Source of the DNA: a virus
Length of the DNA: 25,153 nt
Strand: one strand, 5' to 3'
IMG/VR virus record: IMGVR_UViG_3300005555_000004
Coordinates: 1-25,153 of that record
Shown here: piece after piece, positions 1 through 6,634 of the stretch
Layout of the letters: each line of letters opens with the position of its first letter
Numbering within the stretch: the first letter of the stretch is position 1
Translations under genes and position numbers: made by a program
Notes under the pieces: model-generated
What the model was told of the DNA's origin: nothing
The model's input: the letters and a program-made list of their open reading frames with translations, nothing else
Database searches by the model: none

Positions 1-711
1 GATGTCCAGCGGAACGAACGTAGTGCTGGACGTGGGCGTCAGGGTGATGGTGCCACCAGCGAGAAGGGCAATCCTGTCGGTCGTGGTGTCGGAGTCAGTG
101 ACCCTGATGCGGTAGATGTTGTCAGCCTCACCAGCCTGCTTGAACAGGAACAGTGCTCCGGTGTTCTTGAACACCGACAGAGTGGTGAGGTTAACCTCGT
201 TGTCCGTGATCCTGAGGCGGTCAACCGTAGGGTTGGCCGAGTCGCCAATGACCGAGGTGGTATTGCTGGCACCGCTGTTGTAGATGGTCACGTTCCGAAG
301 GGTGCCAGTGGCGAATGACAGCGTCTTGTTCGACAGGGTCTGAGTACTGGTCGTGCCGACCAGATCATTGCCTACACCGTTGACTCCGTGAACGTTGTTC
401 GTGGACGCCTCGTGCGTCCTGGAGTCAGTGAAGTCGCGGGCGGAAGAGACGTGACGGACTTCAGCACCAGGGTTGTGAGAGCTGCCAGACGTGCCGTCAA
501 CGGCACGGGTCACCGTGAGGCTCAAGCCTGCGACAGCAGTGACATCGACGAGCTCTTCGTTCGCTGCACCGTAGTCGAGGGCCAGTGTGAACGGAGTAGA
601 GCCAGGGAAGCCGGTGGTAGAGGCAACCGTAATGGTGGTGCTCGACGGGGTGATGCCTCCAGTAAGCGTCGTCTGTAGGGCTATAGACGAGTAGAAGCGG
701 GAGTTAGCCAC
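1..711 (-). CDS. Tail fibre / minor tail protein, N-terminal part (cut by window edge)
   Basis: The frame is open for 237 codons from a GTG at 711 to the left edge, so the C-terminus lies outside the window. The start is supported by AAGGAGAG just upstream, which overlaps the stop of the preceding gene. The product begins VANSRFYSS. It then has a beta-rich module (GFPGSTPF, EELVDVTAVAGLSLTVTRAVDGT), followed by ARDFTDSRTHEAST, VHGV, a small linker and the phrase TSTQTLSNKTL, which is typical of phage fibre and minor tail proteins. The rest is Thr/Ser/Asn-rich beta-type sequence. I remember this N-terminal layout from Streptomyces phage fibre proteins. It probably joins a receptor-binding fibre to the virion; the receptor-binding end is not visible. 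An automatic ORF caller can miss it because it starts with GTG and has no stop inside the window. Confidence 0.75.
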   Translation of the reverse strand, partial: MANSRFYSSIALQTTLTGGITPSSTTITVASTTGFPGSTPFTLALDYGAANEELVDVTAVAGLSLTVTRAVDGTSGSSHNPGAEVRHVSSARDFTDSRTHEASTNNVHGVNGVGNDLVGTTSTQTLSNKTLSFATGTLRNVTIYNSGASNTTSVIGDSANPTVDRLRITDNEVNLTTLSVFKNTGALFLFKQAGEADNIYRIRVTDSDTTTDRIALLAGGTITLTPTSSTTFVPLDI

Positions 712-720
712 AATCTCTCC

Positions 721-1659
721 TTAGGCGTTGAACGTCTGGTACGACTCGAAGAGACGCTGCATGCGGTCTCGCTCTTCAGCCAAACGCTTGGTGTAAAGCT
801 GGAGGTAGTACTGGGAAGCCTGGGCACCAGCACCAGTAGGAACGAGCGGAGCTCGCTCCGTCGCCTCGATCTGCGACTGCTGGAGGCGTGCCGCCTCGTA
901 CGCGGGGAGAAGACGCCAGCAGGCGCCATAGATGATCAGGTCGATAGTTCGCTCGGGCAGGCCGGTTGTGGCCTCATAGGCGTCTGTGTTACTAACAAGA
1001 GTGTTAGGCTTCTTGATGTAAGTAACCCGGATGTTACGACCGGGGACGATGAAGTCACGCATGATCTGGAGTGTCTTGCCGGTAGGTGTAGGTGTGGGCT
1101 TGACCTGACCAGGCGTAGTAGACGCCTGGGGATTGAATCGCCAAGAGGACAGGGGGAACCATACGGCCGAAGGGCCGATGGTATTGACCGCCACCTTGTA
1201 CACATCTTCGACTTCCACTGGCAGTGGGTACTCGTAACGTGCTGCGATCTTCGGGAACTCGAACTCGCCGAACACCCACAAGTCTGGGTACACCGCCTGA
1301 ATGGTGTCGTTGATAGCTTCCTTGACACGAGCCCTAGGGAACATCGGGTCGTCGGTGATCAGGGTGCCAAGGGTGTGAGATGCAGCGACTGTGCCCTCTG
1401 CCCCGCGACCGGCGCCTTGAGCGCCGCCTATCACTGTCACCAGACCGGAGGATCGGTCGAACTTCTTGACGAGGATCAGTTCATCGTCAATCTCAACGAG
1501 ACCCCGAGAGAGGTTAGTAGTCGTCTCGGGGTCTACCTGAAAAGTAACGTCAGTGGCTGTCATCGGCGCAACAAGGTACGAGATGGAAGCCTGATCCCTG
1601 GTGTAACCGAGGAGCTGCTGCTTCACTCGGGAGATGAGTTGGTCGAACGTGACAGCCAT
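721..1659 (-). CDS. Putative head-tail connector / neck protein
   Basis: 312 residues. ATG at 1659 follows TAAGGAGAACC, in which the TAA is the stop of the preceding gene. The N-terminus (about 1-30) is helical. Residues about 35-100 form a beta module (VEIDDELILVKKF, then TVAASHTLGTLI) resembling the module in the next fibre gene. Then comes FPRARVKEAINDTIQAVYPDLW, a pattern I associate with phage adaptor and neck proteins, where an arginine/asparagine helix is followed by VYP. A beta-rich middle (PLPVEVEDVYKV) and a helical C-terminus (RTIDLIIYGACWRLLPAYEAARLQQ, YTKRLAEERDRMQRLFESYQ) follow. The length is plausible for a connector or tail-tubular-A-like protein, but the family is not certain. 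Its place between fibre genes suits a tail-end structural part. It could also be a baseplate or tail adaptor. Confidence 0.5.
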   Translation of the reverse strand: MAVTFDQLISRVKQQLLGYTRDQASISYLVAPMTATDVTFQVDPETTTNLSRGLVEIDDELILVKKFDRSSGLVTVIGGAQGAGRGAEGTVAASHTLGTLITDDPMFPRARVKEAINDTIQAVYPDLWVFGEFEFPKIAARYEYPLPVEVEDVYKVAVNTIGPSAVWFPLSSWRFNPQASTTPGQVKPTPTPTGKTLQIMRDFIVPGRNIRVTYIKKPNTLVSNTDAYEATTGLPERTIDLIIYGACWRLLPAYEAARLQQSQIEATERAPLVPTGAGAQASQYYLQLYTKRLAEERDRMQRLFESYQTFNA

Positions 1660-1667
1660 GGTTCTCC

Positions 1668-2027
1668 TTAGCCGAAGACGTAGCCGTTCAGGGTTGCGGA
1701 GCTGGTGCCGTTAGCACCAGCGGTGAATTCGATCGTGATGTCGTTAGTGGCAGGGGCTTCGCAGAGAACCTCAAAGTAGGCTGACTGGGAAATCGTGGAC
1801 CCTGCAAGTCCTGCTAGATTGATTCGGCCAATCACGGTGCCCGACGCGGGGACGGACAGGTTTCCGTTGACCGACACTGTCGGGGTAGAAGCCCCGACGC
1901 CTGAGACTGTTGCCGACATAGTGAGACTGCCCGTGTACTTGAAGCCAGCGGGCACAGTCACCAGAGTGCCAGTGGCGCTGACCGTGTTGCACTTGATCTG
2001 ACTCGTGAGTGGGGATCCTGTCATCAT
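1668..2027 (-). CDS. Small beta-rich virion protein (hypothetical)
   Basis: 119 residues from the ATG at 2027, which has AGGAG 8 nt upstream. An in-frame start at 2054 would add nine residues and overlap the upstream gene, so I prefer 2027. A second ATG follows directly. The sequence is almost wholly Ser/Thr/Gly/Val/Ala with alternating hydrophobic residues (TVSATGTLVTVPAGFKYTGSL, TVSVNGNLSVPASGTVIG, TNDITIEFTAGANG), which predicts a single beta-sandwich. There are no catalytic motifs, signal peptide or membrane segment. It lies in a run of similar beta proteins between the spike and connector genes. A capsid-surface or tail-surface decoration role is inferred from that position and composition only. 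Confidence 0.7.
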   Translation of the reverse strand: MMTGSPLTSQIKCNTVSATGTLVTVPAGFKYTGSLTMSATVSGVGASTPTVSVNGNLSVPASGTVIGRINLAGLAGSTISQSAYFEVLCEAPATNDITIEFTAGANGTSSATLNGYVFG

Positions 2028-2038
2028 GATGAAAACTC

Positions 2039-2599
2039 CTAGAGTTCGGCCCAAATGAACTGAATATTCCAGAGCTGGTCAATGTCGCCAGCCGGAGTCC
2101 TGAATACGATTCCCTGCCCTGGTGCACACACAAACGACCCACCGGGCGGCACTGACGTGTTACCAATGGCGGAGGCACCCGAACCTGCCGTCGTAATGAC
2201 TGGCGAGAAGCCGATGAGCGGACCGTTGAACAGGGTAGTCGTGGGGTTGCCTGTCCTGACCTCAACTTGCGGGTCAGGCTGCGTGAGGAGGAACCTGTGG
2301 ACGCTGGAGCCAGCGACGAGAGTTCCTGCGCTCGCTGCGCTGATCCTAGTCACGGTCATGGAGTTGGTTACGGTGGTTGCGCCGCCAGACCAGGAGGTGA
2401 CAGTGGCCGAGAAGGCCTGCATCGTCTTGGTGCTGGACGCGGGATTGAAGAAGGACACGAAGTTGTTCGCTGCGACCACACCTGGCGTATCCACCAGGGT
2501 GTAGAAGTAGAACTGGGTACCAGCCGCCACGGCTGGTATGGAGTTGACTGTTCCGGATACGACGAGAGGATTTGCTGCACTACTTTCGACGGAACCCAC
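2039..2599 (-). CDS. Beta-rich virion protein (hypothetical)
   Basis: 186 residues starting at GTG (2599), preceded by AGGGGGATCCA; no ATG lies nearby in frame. The sequence is rich in Val, Thr, Ser, Gly and Pro with beta-type periodicity throughout (NPLVVSGTVNSIPAVAAGTQFYFYTLVDTPG; TSWSGGATTVTNSMTVTRIS). Residues about 140-175 (SVPPGGSFVCAPGQGIVFRT) look like a beta hairpin around a lone Cys. It ends in WNIQFIWAEL. I do not recognise the family. A 36-nt gap separates it from the preceding gene; the gap repeats CTTATA twice but shows no convincing promoter. A virion surface or tail-tip role is likely from context. Confidence 0.65.
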   Translation of the reverse strand: MGSVESSAANPLVVSGTVNSIPAVAAGTQFYFYTLVDTPGVVAANNFVSFFNPASSTKTMQAFSATVTSWSGGATTVTNSMTVTRISAASAGTLVAGSSVHRFLLTQPDPQVEVRTGNPTTTLFNGPLIGFSPVITTAGSGASAIGNTSVPPGGSFVCAPGQGIVFRTPAGDIDQLWNIQFIWAEL

Positions 2600-2635
2600 T
2601 GGATCCCCCTATGTATAAGCAGAGTTATAAGACTC

Positions 2636-3043
2636 CTAGGTTGACATGACGGTGCAGGTTACGCTACCGCCACCTGCCACGGTTGTGGACACGACGCCAC
2701 GAACATACCTGAACGCGACGTTGGACAAGCTGAGCTGCTGGTTAACTCCGGTAGCGAGAGCGGCGGACGAAGAGATCTTCACCCAGTTGGTTCCATCCTG
2801 ACTGACCTGAAGGTCAACGACGCCAGCGGTAACAGTCCCGTTGACCAGAATGAACATGCTGATGCAGTTGACCGCATTACCCCAGTCGACCGTGGTGCCG
2901 TTACCTGTGGTCGCCGAGCTCAGGGTGGTGACGGCAGTCACCGACCCGACCCTGATGACATCAATACTGCCTGCCTGGCTTCCGCCAGTTCCGCCACCAG
3001 TGTTAGGTATCAGGCCTTCAATCCTGACTACCATTTCAGCCAT
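2636..3043 (-). CDS. Beta-sandwich virion protein (hypothetical)
   Basis: 135 residues. The ATG at 3043 has AAGGAGG 6-7 nt upstream, better placed than an upstream in-frame start at 3067, and it overlaps the previous stop by 8 nt (ATGGCTGA), which suggests coupled translation. After MAEMVVRIEGLIP comes a Gly/Thr hinge (NTGGGTGGSQAG), then a beta domain with SMFILVNGTVTAGVVDLQVSQDGTNWVKI and VAFRYVRGVVS. The pattern of a strand, QDGTNWVKI, then FRYVRG resembles small carbohydrate-binding or discoidin-like sandwiches common in phage appendages. No enzyme motif is seen. A likely role is decoration or host-surface contact; the assignment is structural guesswork. Confidence 0.68.
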   Translation of the reverse strand: MAEMVVRIEGLIPNTGGGTGGSQAGSIDVIRVGSVTAVTTLSSATTGNGTTVDWGNAVNCISMFILVNGTVTAGVVDLQVSQDGTNWVKISSSAALATGVNQQLSLSNVAFRYVRGVVSTTVAGGGSVTCTVMST

Positions 3044-3263
3044 TGTCGGCCTCCTTGATTGCAGCATCTACCTGATGCTGTTGGGTACCGGCAGGGCTCA
3101 AGCCCTGCCGGACTGCTGACTCGTAGCCATTCAGCTCCTTGTCCCACGCCCGCTGCTTCGAGCTGTACCCGTCATTGACGTGAGGAGACACGTTCAAGTT
3201 CTTTGCCCTGAGGCATTCACCGTAAGAACGGTGGTCCTTGGTGGGGCAGGAAGATGCACACAT
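3036..3263 (-). CDS. Conserved small cysteine-containing phage protein
   Basis: 75 residues. ATG at 3263 lies 8 nt past the stop of the deacetylase gene, with a weak AGGA ahead of it. The N-terminus MCASSCPTKDHRSYGECLRAKNL carries three cysteines (C2, C6, C17) around the motif CPTKDH..YGEC.R.KN, which I remember from many Streptomyces phage genomes as a protein of unknown function. The rest is helical and charged (SKQRAWDKELNGYESAVRQG, HQVDAAIKEAD). Three Cys and a His near the N-terminus could bind a metal. It overlaps the next start by 8 nt. Position among spike and fibre genes suggests a role in their assembly, but nothing in the sequence proves this. Confidence 0.75.
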   Translation of the reverse strand: MCASSCPTKDHRSYGECLRAKNLNVSPHVNDGYSSKQRAWDKELNGYESAVRQGLSPAGTQQHQVDAAIKEADNG

Positions 3264-3271
3264 CAGGAGTC

Positions 3272-4591
3272 CTAGTTGTAGAAGCTGAGCACATCCCCAA
3301 CAGGGATGACCGGCATGGCGTTAGTATTGATCTTGTCGATGATGCTGTTGAAGTCTGTCTGACTGATCGTGGACGTATCCGTGGGTGAGCCAGTACTCAC
3401 CTTATGGAAGGTGAGTATGAGCCACGTCTGATTAGTCTTGGCCAGATCCAGATCACCGGTAGTGGCTGTCGTCAGGTTGGTTGGAGAGTAACCACCGGAG
3501 AAGCTGGAGATGGAGGATATGGATCTCAGCCTGAACGGGTCAGCCGGAGGGAAGGTCTCCTTGGTTTTGCTATTGGTGGTCCTCGCGTACCTGAAGTACT
3601 TCTGAACGATGTCGGTAGTACTGAACCCATCACTCGTGGTCCCGTACTGTCCGAGTGGATAGGCCGTGCCATCCCCTCCCCGCCACCCGTCAGAGACGGT
3701 GTATCCACGCATGGTGGCCAGGTCTGCATCCAACTGATTAGCAGTGAGGCCGGTGTAGGTGACGCTGTGATCGGCATCAGTGCTTGCGTGAGAGGCTATC
3801 TCCCAGCCCATGCGATCCTGTAGGTCGCGCAGCTCCTTCTCGCTCAGACGGCCGCTGGTGCCCACCAGATCCCTGATGGTGTAGATGCTGGCGGGGTAGC
3901 CATACAGGTCAAGCCGGGGCTTTCCGTTATCGAAGGCACTCTGCCAGCAGTCGTCGAAGCAGATGCTCACGACGCCATTGGGGAAGGCTGCCGATGCGTC
4001 AGAGATGAGCTCCACGCTCTGGTAGTGCGCAGTAACCGGGGCCGTACCATCATCAGTAACCTGAAGCCTTATGTCGGTCAGGCCGGAACGCGTAGGCGTT
4101 CCGGAGGTGGTGGCATCATGGAAGTTGAGGGTGACGGTAAGCCACTGTCCAGAGATGATGAAGTTCGACCCGACAGCTCCGCCCTGAATTATCCACTTGT
4201 AGTTGTTGGCAAAGGAAGAGGTGCCGAGGAACAGGTTCAGGCCCACCATGTGCGTGATGTCGTCAACCTTCAGGCGAAGTCGTATAACCTTGCCCGTCGT
4301 GTCGAAGGCAGATCCAGCAGTCTTGCTTACGTTAGCCGCTGCGCCCGTACCACCAGTGGTGATCTTGCAGGCCTGAGTGCCGAGTATGAAGTCGGTTGTG
4401 TCATTGGCCACGAATGTGGATCCAGCGTTGTTCACGAACCCGTGACCACTCTGGAAATTAGTCAGGATAGAGGTGGGCTGCCGCCATTGCGGCAGCCGCC
4501 GGATAGGAGGGTTGGTCATTGCTGTTGGATCCACCGCAAACTGTGTGTACGGACCAATGCCGATCATTCCATTGCTTGGAGCTACCATCAT
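3272..4591 (-). CDS. Tail spike with polysaccharide deacetylase (NodB-type) domain
   Basis: 439 residues from ATG 4591 (a second ATG follows at 4588). A purine-rich AAGGGGGG lies right in front, which suits the second ATG slightly better. Residues about 25-195 form a beta-sandwich, probably a carbohydrate-binding or trimerising part. Residues about 205-435 show the NodB polysaccharide deacetylase pattern: VVSICFDDC (D213, D214), EIASHASTDADH with H268 and H275 as likely metal ligands, a WRGGDG loop, and a late LTFHKVS carrying the usual C-terminal catalytic His. Family members remove acetyl groups from N-acetylglucosamine-containing or other acetylated glycans using a divalent metal. On a phage spike it would trim host surface polysaccharide during adsorption. 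The His spacing is wider than the common HxxxH, so activity is likely but not certain. Confidence 0.85.
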   Translation of the reverse strand: MMVAPSNGMIGIGPYTQFAVDPTAMTNPPIRRLPQWRQPTSILTNFQSGHGFVNNAGSTFVANDTTDFILGTQACKITTGGTGAAANVSKTAGSAFDTTGKVIRLRLKVDDITHMVGLNLFLGTSSFANNYKWIIQGGAVGSNFIISGQWLTVTLNFHDATTSGTPTRSGLTDIRLQVTDDGTAPVTAHYQSVELISDASAAFPNGVVSICFDDCWQSAFDNGKPRLDLYGYPASIYTIRDLVGTSGRLSEKELRDLQDRMGWEIASHASTDADHSVTYTGLTANQLDADLATMRGYTVSDGWRGGDGTAYPLGQYGTTSDGFSTTDIVQKYFRYARTTNSKTKETFPPADPFRLRSISSISSFSGGYSPTNLTTATTGDLDLAKTNQTWLILTFHKVSTGSPTDTSTISQTDFNSIIDKINTNAMPVIPVGDVLSFYN

Positions 4592-4653
4592 CCCCCCTTA
4601 CATCGGCACGACTCGAACGTGCCACCACATACGGGGCACCTGTTATCGCTCAT
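4588..4653 (-). CDS. Candidate 21-residue zinc-knuckle peptide
   Basis: ATG 4653 opens a 21-codon frame (MSDNRCPVCGGTFESCRCKGG). Its start overlaps the end of the 73-residue gene by 11 nt, and its TGA stop is nested in the ATGATG start of the spike gene. The four cysteines are spaced C-x2-C-x6-C-x-C, a layout that could hold one zinc ion. No good ribosome site precedes it, so it would depend on coupling to the gene before it. The dovetailed overlaps on both sides are what a real small gene in this tightly packed region would show, but 21 codons is short enough to arise by chance. Confidence 0.4.
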   Translation of the reverse strand: MSDNRCPVCGGTFESCRCKGG

Positions 4654-4864
4654 CGGTGAGCCCAATGACGCCAACCTTCTCCCACGGTACGAGCACAACC
4701 TCAGTCTGGGGAGCGACGTGCATGTCCCAGCGGAACTTGATGAACCGGTCGTCATAGTCAAGAACCTCCAGACCAGTAAGGGTCCGTCCGCCAATGTCGA
4801 CATTGACGATCTTCCCGATCTTAAGCAGACCGGGCTGGTCTGCGATCTTCGGCTTCGGGGGCAT
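4643..4864 (-). CDS. Hypothetical 73-residue protein, possible SH3/Sm-like barrel
   Basis: ATG 4864 with AGGAGT about 8 nt upstream. After a basic, Pro-rich start (MPPKPKIADQPG), residues about 15-70 read as a small five-strand barrel: KIGKIVNVDIGGRTLTGLEVLDYDDRFIKFRWD followed by EVVLVPWEKVGVIGL. The order of strand, Gly-containing turn, long bent strand and a closing V-P-W-x-x-V recalls SH3-like or Sm-like folds, but I cannot place it in a family. It lies 11 nt after the preceding gene and overlaps a possible 21-codon ORF. No enzyme motif is present. Confidence 0.68.
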   Translation of the reverse strand: MPPKPKIADQPGLLKIGKIVNVDIGGRTLTGLEVLDYDDRFIKFRWDMHVAPQTEVVLVPWEKVGVIGLTDER

Positions 4865-4875
4865 GGGCGTTACTC

Positions 4876-5142
4876 CTAGTCGTGGTACTTCGGTCCGAAG
4901 TGCGTGGTATAGATTCCCTGCGCGTGAGAATCATGGCTTGAGCCGAGAGGAGCTTCCTCATGCTTGTCCATGACTCGGAAGAGGCCAGATTCAAGAATGC
5001 CCTTCTCGTTGTGCTCGATGTTCGTGGTGCGACCGCCAGGGCCAGCAACGTCCATGGGGTCATAGTCTTCCCGGTCCTCATGGGCGGGCTTGAACAGATC
5101 CATGGTGGGTTCGTGCGTAACATCAATCTTCTGGTGAGACAT
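4876..5142 (-). CDS. Hypothetical acidic/His-rich 88-residue protein
   Basis: I take ATG 5142, two nt after the stop of the basic 67-residue gene, with AAGGGGAA at good distance. A GTG at 5148 in the same frame sits too close to the ribosome site. The product (MSHQKIDVTHEPTMDLFKP...) is rich in Asp, Glu and His (HEDREDYDPMD, HNEKG, SSHDSHAQGIYTTHFGPKYHD), looks largely unfolded or extended and has no recognisable motif. The strongly acidic N-terminal half contrasts with the very basic protein encoded just upstream. Whether the two pair is untested inference. Confidence 0.65.
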   Translation of the reverse strand: MSHQKIDVTHEPTMDLFKPAHEDREDYDPMDVAGPGGRTTNIEHNEKGILESGLFRVMDKHEEAPLGSSHDSHAQGIYTTHFGPKYHD

Positions 5143-5144
5143 GG

Positions 5145-5348
5145 TCACTTCCCCTTAGCTGCGTCGCTACGGCCCTTGGCTGACAGCTTGGCCATCTTGG
5201 CGGCACCATACTTCTTGCGCCCCACAGCGGCTGCTACAGCAGCCGGATTACGGGCACCTGACTTCTTGGCTGCGGCTTCAACCGCAGCAAACCGACCGCC
5301 AGCACCAAGCTTGGCCTTCGGGTTAGGCTTAGCCTTCTTGGCTGCCAT
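5145..5348 (-). CDS. Small basic Lys/Ala-rich protein (possible nucleoid-type virion protein)
   Basis: 67 residues, ATG 5348 preceded by AGGAGGAGC. About a quarter of the residues are Lys or Arg and nearly a third Ala: MAAKKAKPNPKAKLGAGG, then FAAVEAAAKKSGARNPAAVAAAVGRKKYG and KMAKLSAKGRSDAAKGK. The core NPxAVAAxxGRKKYGxxKMxxLSAxGR is a pattern I remember from small proteins near structural genes in many phages, where function is unknown. Composition suits binding to DNA or another polyanion, with short amphipathic helices. It sits between a fibre-like gene (8 nt) and an acidic protein gene. A packaged DNA-condensing or assembly role is an inference. Confidence 0.75.
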   Translation of the reverse strand: MAAKKAKPNPKAKLGAGGRFAAVEAAAKKSGARNPAAVAAAVGRKKYGAAKMAKLSAKGRSDAAKGK

Positions 5349-5356
5349 TGCTCCTC

Positions 5357-5908
5357 CTAGGACTGCTCTATCAGCAGCCAGGCAACCGTGCTGGTGTCCG
5401 TGCCGCTGGAACTGTTGATGGTAAAGCTGACGCCATTGCTCCTCGCGGAGGACAGATGGCCGACCGTTCCACCGGTCGTCTCGCGGGAGAGGAAGATCCT
5501 CGTGTTGGCGGTAACGCTGTTGTTGGTCACGGTCACTGTCCCTGCAGCCAGTGTGGCAACGCCCATTCGGGCGTTGGTTCCCGACTTGATCTGAATGCCG
5601 CCACCCAGAGTTCCGAAGTTAAGGCCATCCTTGGCGCCAGAGAACACATTCCACTGGCCTGAAGACTGGCCTGCGTTGCAGGCCAGGTATCCATTGACGG
5701 TGGCGTTAGTGTTGACCGTAAGGTTGGTGTTGATTGTGACGTCACCAGTGAAGGTGTCGCCAGACTTCGAAGCCTTGCCTGCGATCTGGGATGTGTTGGT
5801 AGCTATGTTCGTAGTGTTCGCCGCGATCCGGGTATCCTGATCGGTGAACGCAGCATTGACGGGAACATCCCAGTTCAGTGTCCCCGCTGGAATCTGTGCG
5901 TAAGTCAC
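5357..5908 (-). CDS. Fibre-like virion protein
   Basis: 183 residues from GTG 5908, which directly follows the TAA of the preceding gene, with GGAGGG just upstream. The N-terminus (MTYAQIPAGTLNWDVPVNAAF) suits a virion-binding tip. Residues about 27-45 (TRIAANTTNIATNTSQIAGK) form a heptad-like Asn/Thr/Ile coiled coil. KSGDTFTGDVTINTNLTVN is the common fibre repeat found at fibre-shaft junctions. The C-terminal about 80 residues (TVTVTNNSVTANTRIFL, GGTVGHLSS, VSFTINSSSGTDTSTVAWLL) match a beta domain I know from phage head or tail fibre tips. It is therefore likely a short trimeric fibre. Confidence 0.78.
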   Translation of the reverse strand: MTYAQIPAGTLNWDVPVNAAFTDQDTRIAANTTNIATNTSQIAGKASKSGDTFTGDVTINTNLTVNTNATVNGYLACNAGQSSGQWNVFSGAKDGLNFGTLGGGIQIKSGTNARMGVATLAAGTVTVTNNSVTANTRIFLSRETTGGTVGHLSSARSNGVSFTINSSSGTDTSTVAWLLIEQS

Positions 5909-6292
5909 TTACCCTCCAAAGGGTCCACTGCCGAAGCCTCCGAATCCGAAGCCTCCAGGGCATGGAGTGAAGTTGGCGGAGGTGGCAACACCAGAAGCGA
6001 TGAGATCATTCTGAACCTCTACCGTTATGTGATGTTCGTAGCCACCCCGGAAGTAGTGAAGGCCAGCCCTGGCGGCTGGATAGAAATCCGTGTCCAGCTC
6101 ATTAGGGTTAGGCGGAAGGTTCACCGCTCCGATCTCGTTGGTGTACGCGTCGTAGCGAACCTCTTCGTAGACGTGAGGAGACACCTCCACGGTAGAGACT
6201 CCCCTGTCCATGCGGAACCGCTCCATCAAGCGGTTCCAGGCGAAAGGAGCCTCCGCAACCGTATTCGTTTTGTAGATCACGCAAGTAGTCAC
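5909..6292 (-). CDS. Hypothetical virion protein with Gly/Phe-rich tail
   Basis: 127 residues from GTG 6292, preceded by AAAGGGG at about 8 nt. The first 100 residues are mixed alpha/beta with many aromatic residues (APFAWNRLMERFRMD, VSPHVYEEVRYDAY, LDTDFYPAARAGLHYFRGGYEHHITVEV). The last 20 are low-complexity, built from GGFG and GPFG units. Such Gly/Phe tails can be flexible linkers. The stop codon abuts the start of the following fibre gene, so the two are probably translated together. I do not recognise the family; structural by position. Confidence 0.65.
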   Translation of the reverse strand: MTTCVIYKTNTVAEAPFAWNRLMERFRMDRGVSTVEVSPHVYEEVRYDAYTNEIGAVNLPPNPNELDTDFYPAARAGLHYFRGGYEHHITVEVQNDLIASGVATSANFTPCPGGFGFGGFGSGPFGG

Positions 6293-6307
6293 GAAGGCCC
6301 CTTTCGG

Positions 6308-6625
6308 TTAAACGCTAGCGCCGAGCGAGAACCAGTTGGTCCCGTCGGAGTACAGCTCAGTCGAAGCCGGAGTCGCACCGGACGGCAGCGTCACAGACGC
6401 TGCACCGTTGATCGTGCCGCTCGCGGCGGAGACGGTGACAGCGTTGGTCGAGCCAGTGCTACGGACGATGTAGTTTCGTCCAGGCTGGACCGAGGAAGCA
6501 GCCGGAACGGTGACCGTAAAGGCGCCACCCGCCGGGTTGCAAAGCAGAACATAATCGTTGTTCGTGAGCGTGGTAGCTACAGTCGTGGACCGGATAGTGT
6601 ATGACGTGTCGTCGAAACCAGACAT
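6308..6625 (-). CDS. Beta-domain fibre/decoration protein
   Basis: 105 residues, ATG 6625 with GAGGAGG upstream. Residues about 15-100 form the repeat-like domain TTLTNNDYVLLCNPAGGAFTVTVPAA..., NYIVRSTGSTNAVTVSA, GTINGAASVTLPSG, ELYSDGTNWFSLG. This layout (NDYVLL, then TVTVP, YIVRS, GTINGA, YSDGTNW) is common in phage tail and head fibre proteins and probably folds as a beta-helix or sandwich. It is the second gene after the capsid terminator. A role as capsid decoration or head fibre fits its place next to the major capsid gene; a tail position is the alternative. Confidence 0.75.
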   Translation of the reverse strand: MSGFDDTSYTIRSTTVATTLTNNDYVLLCNPAGGAFTVTVPAASSVQPGRNYIVRSTGSTNAVTVSAASGTINGAASVTLPSGATPASTELYSDGTNWFSLGASV

Positions 6626-6634
6626 GGATCCTCC

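Noticed and set aside
4654-4803. Longer 71-codon version of the cysteine-knuckle frame
   Set aside because: The added part overlaps the 73-residue gene in another frame and has no ribosome site or sensible composition; only the last 21 codons are considered.
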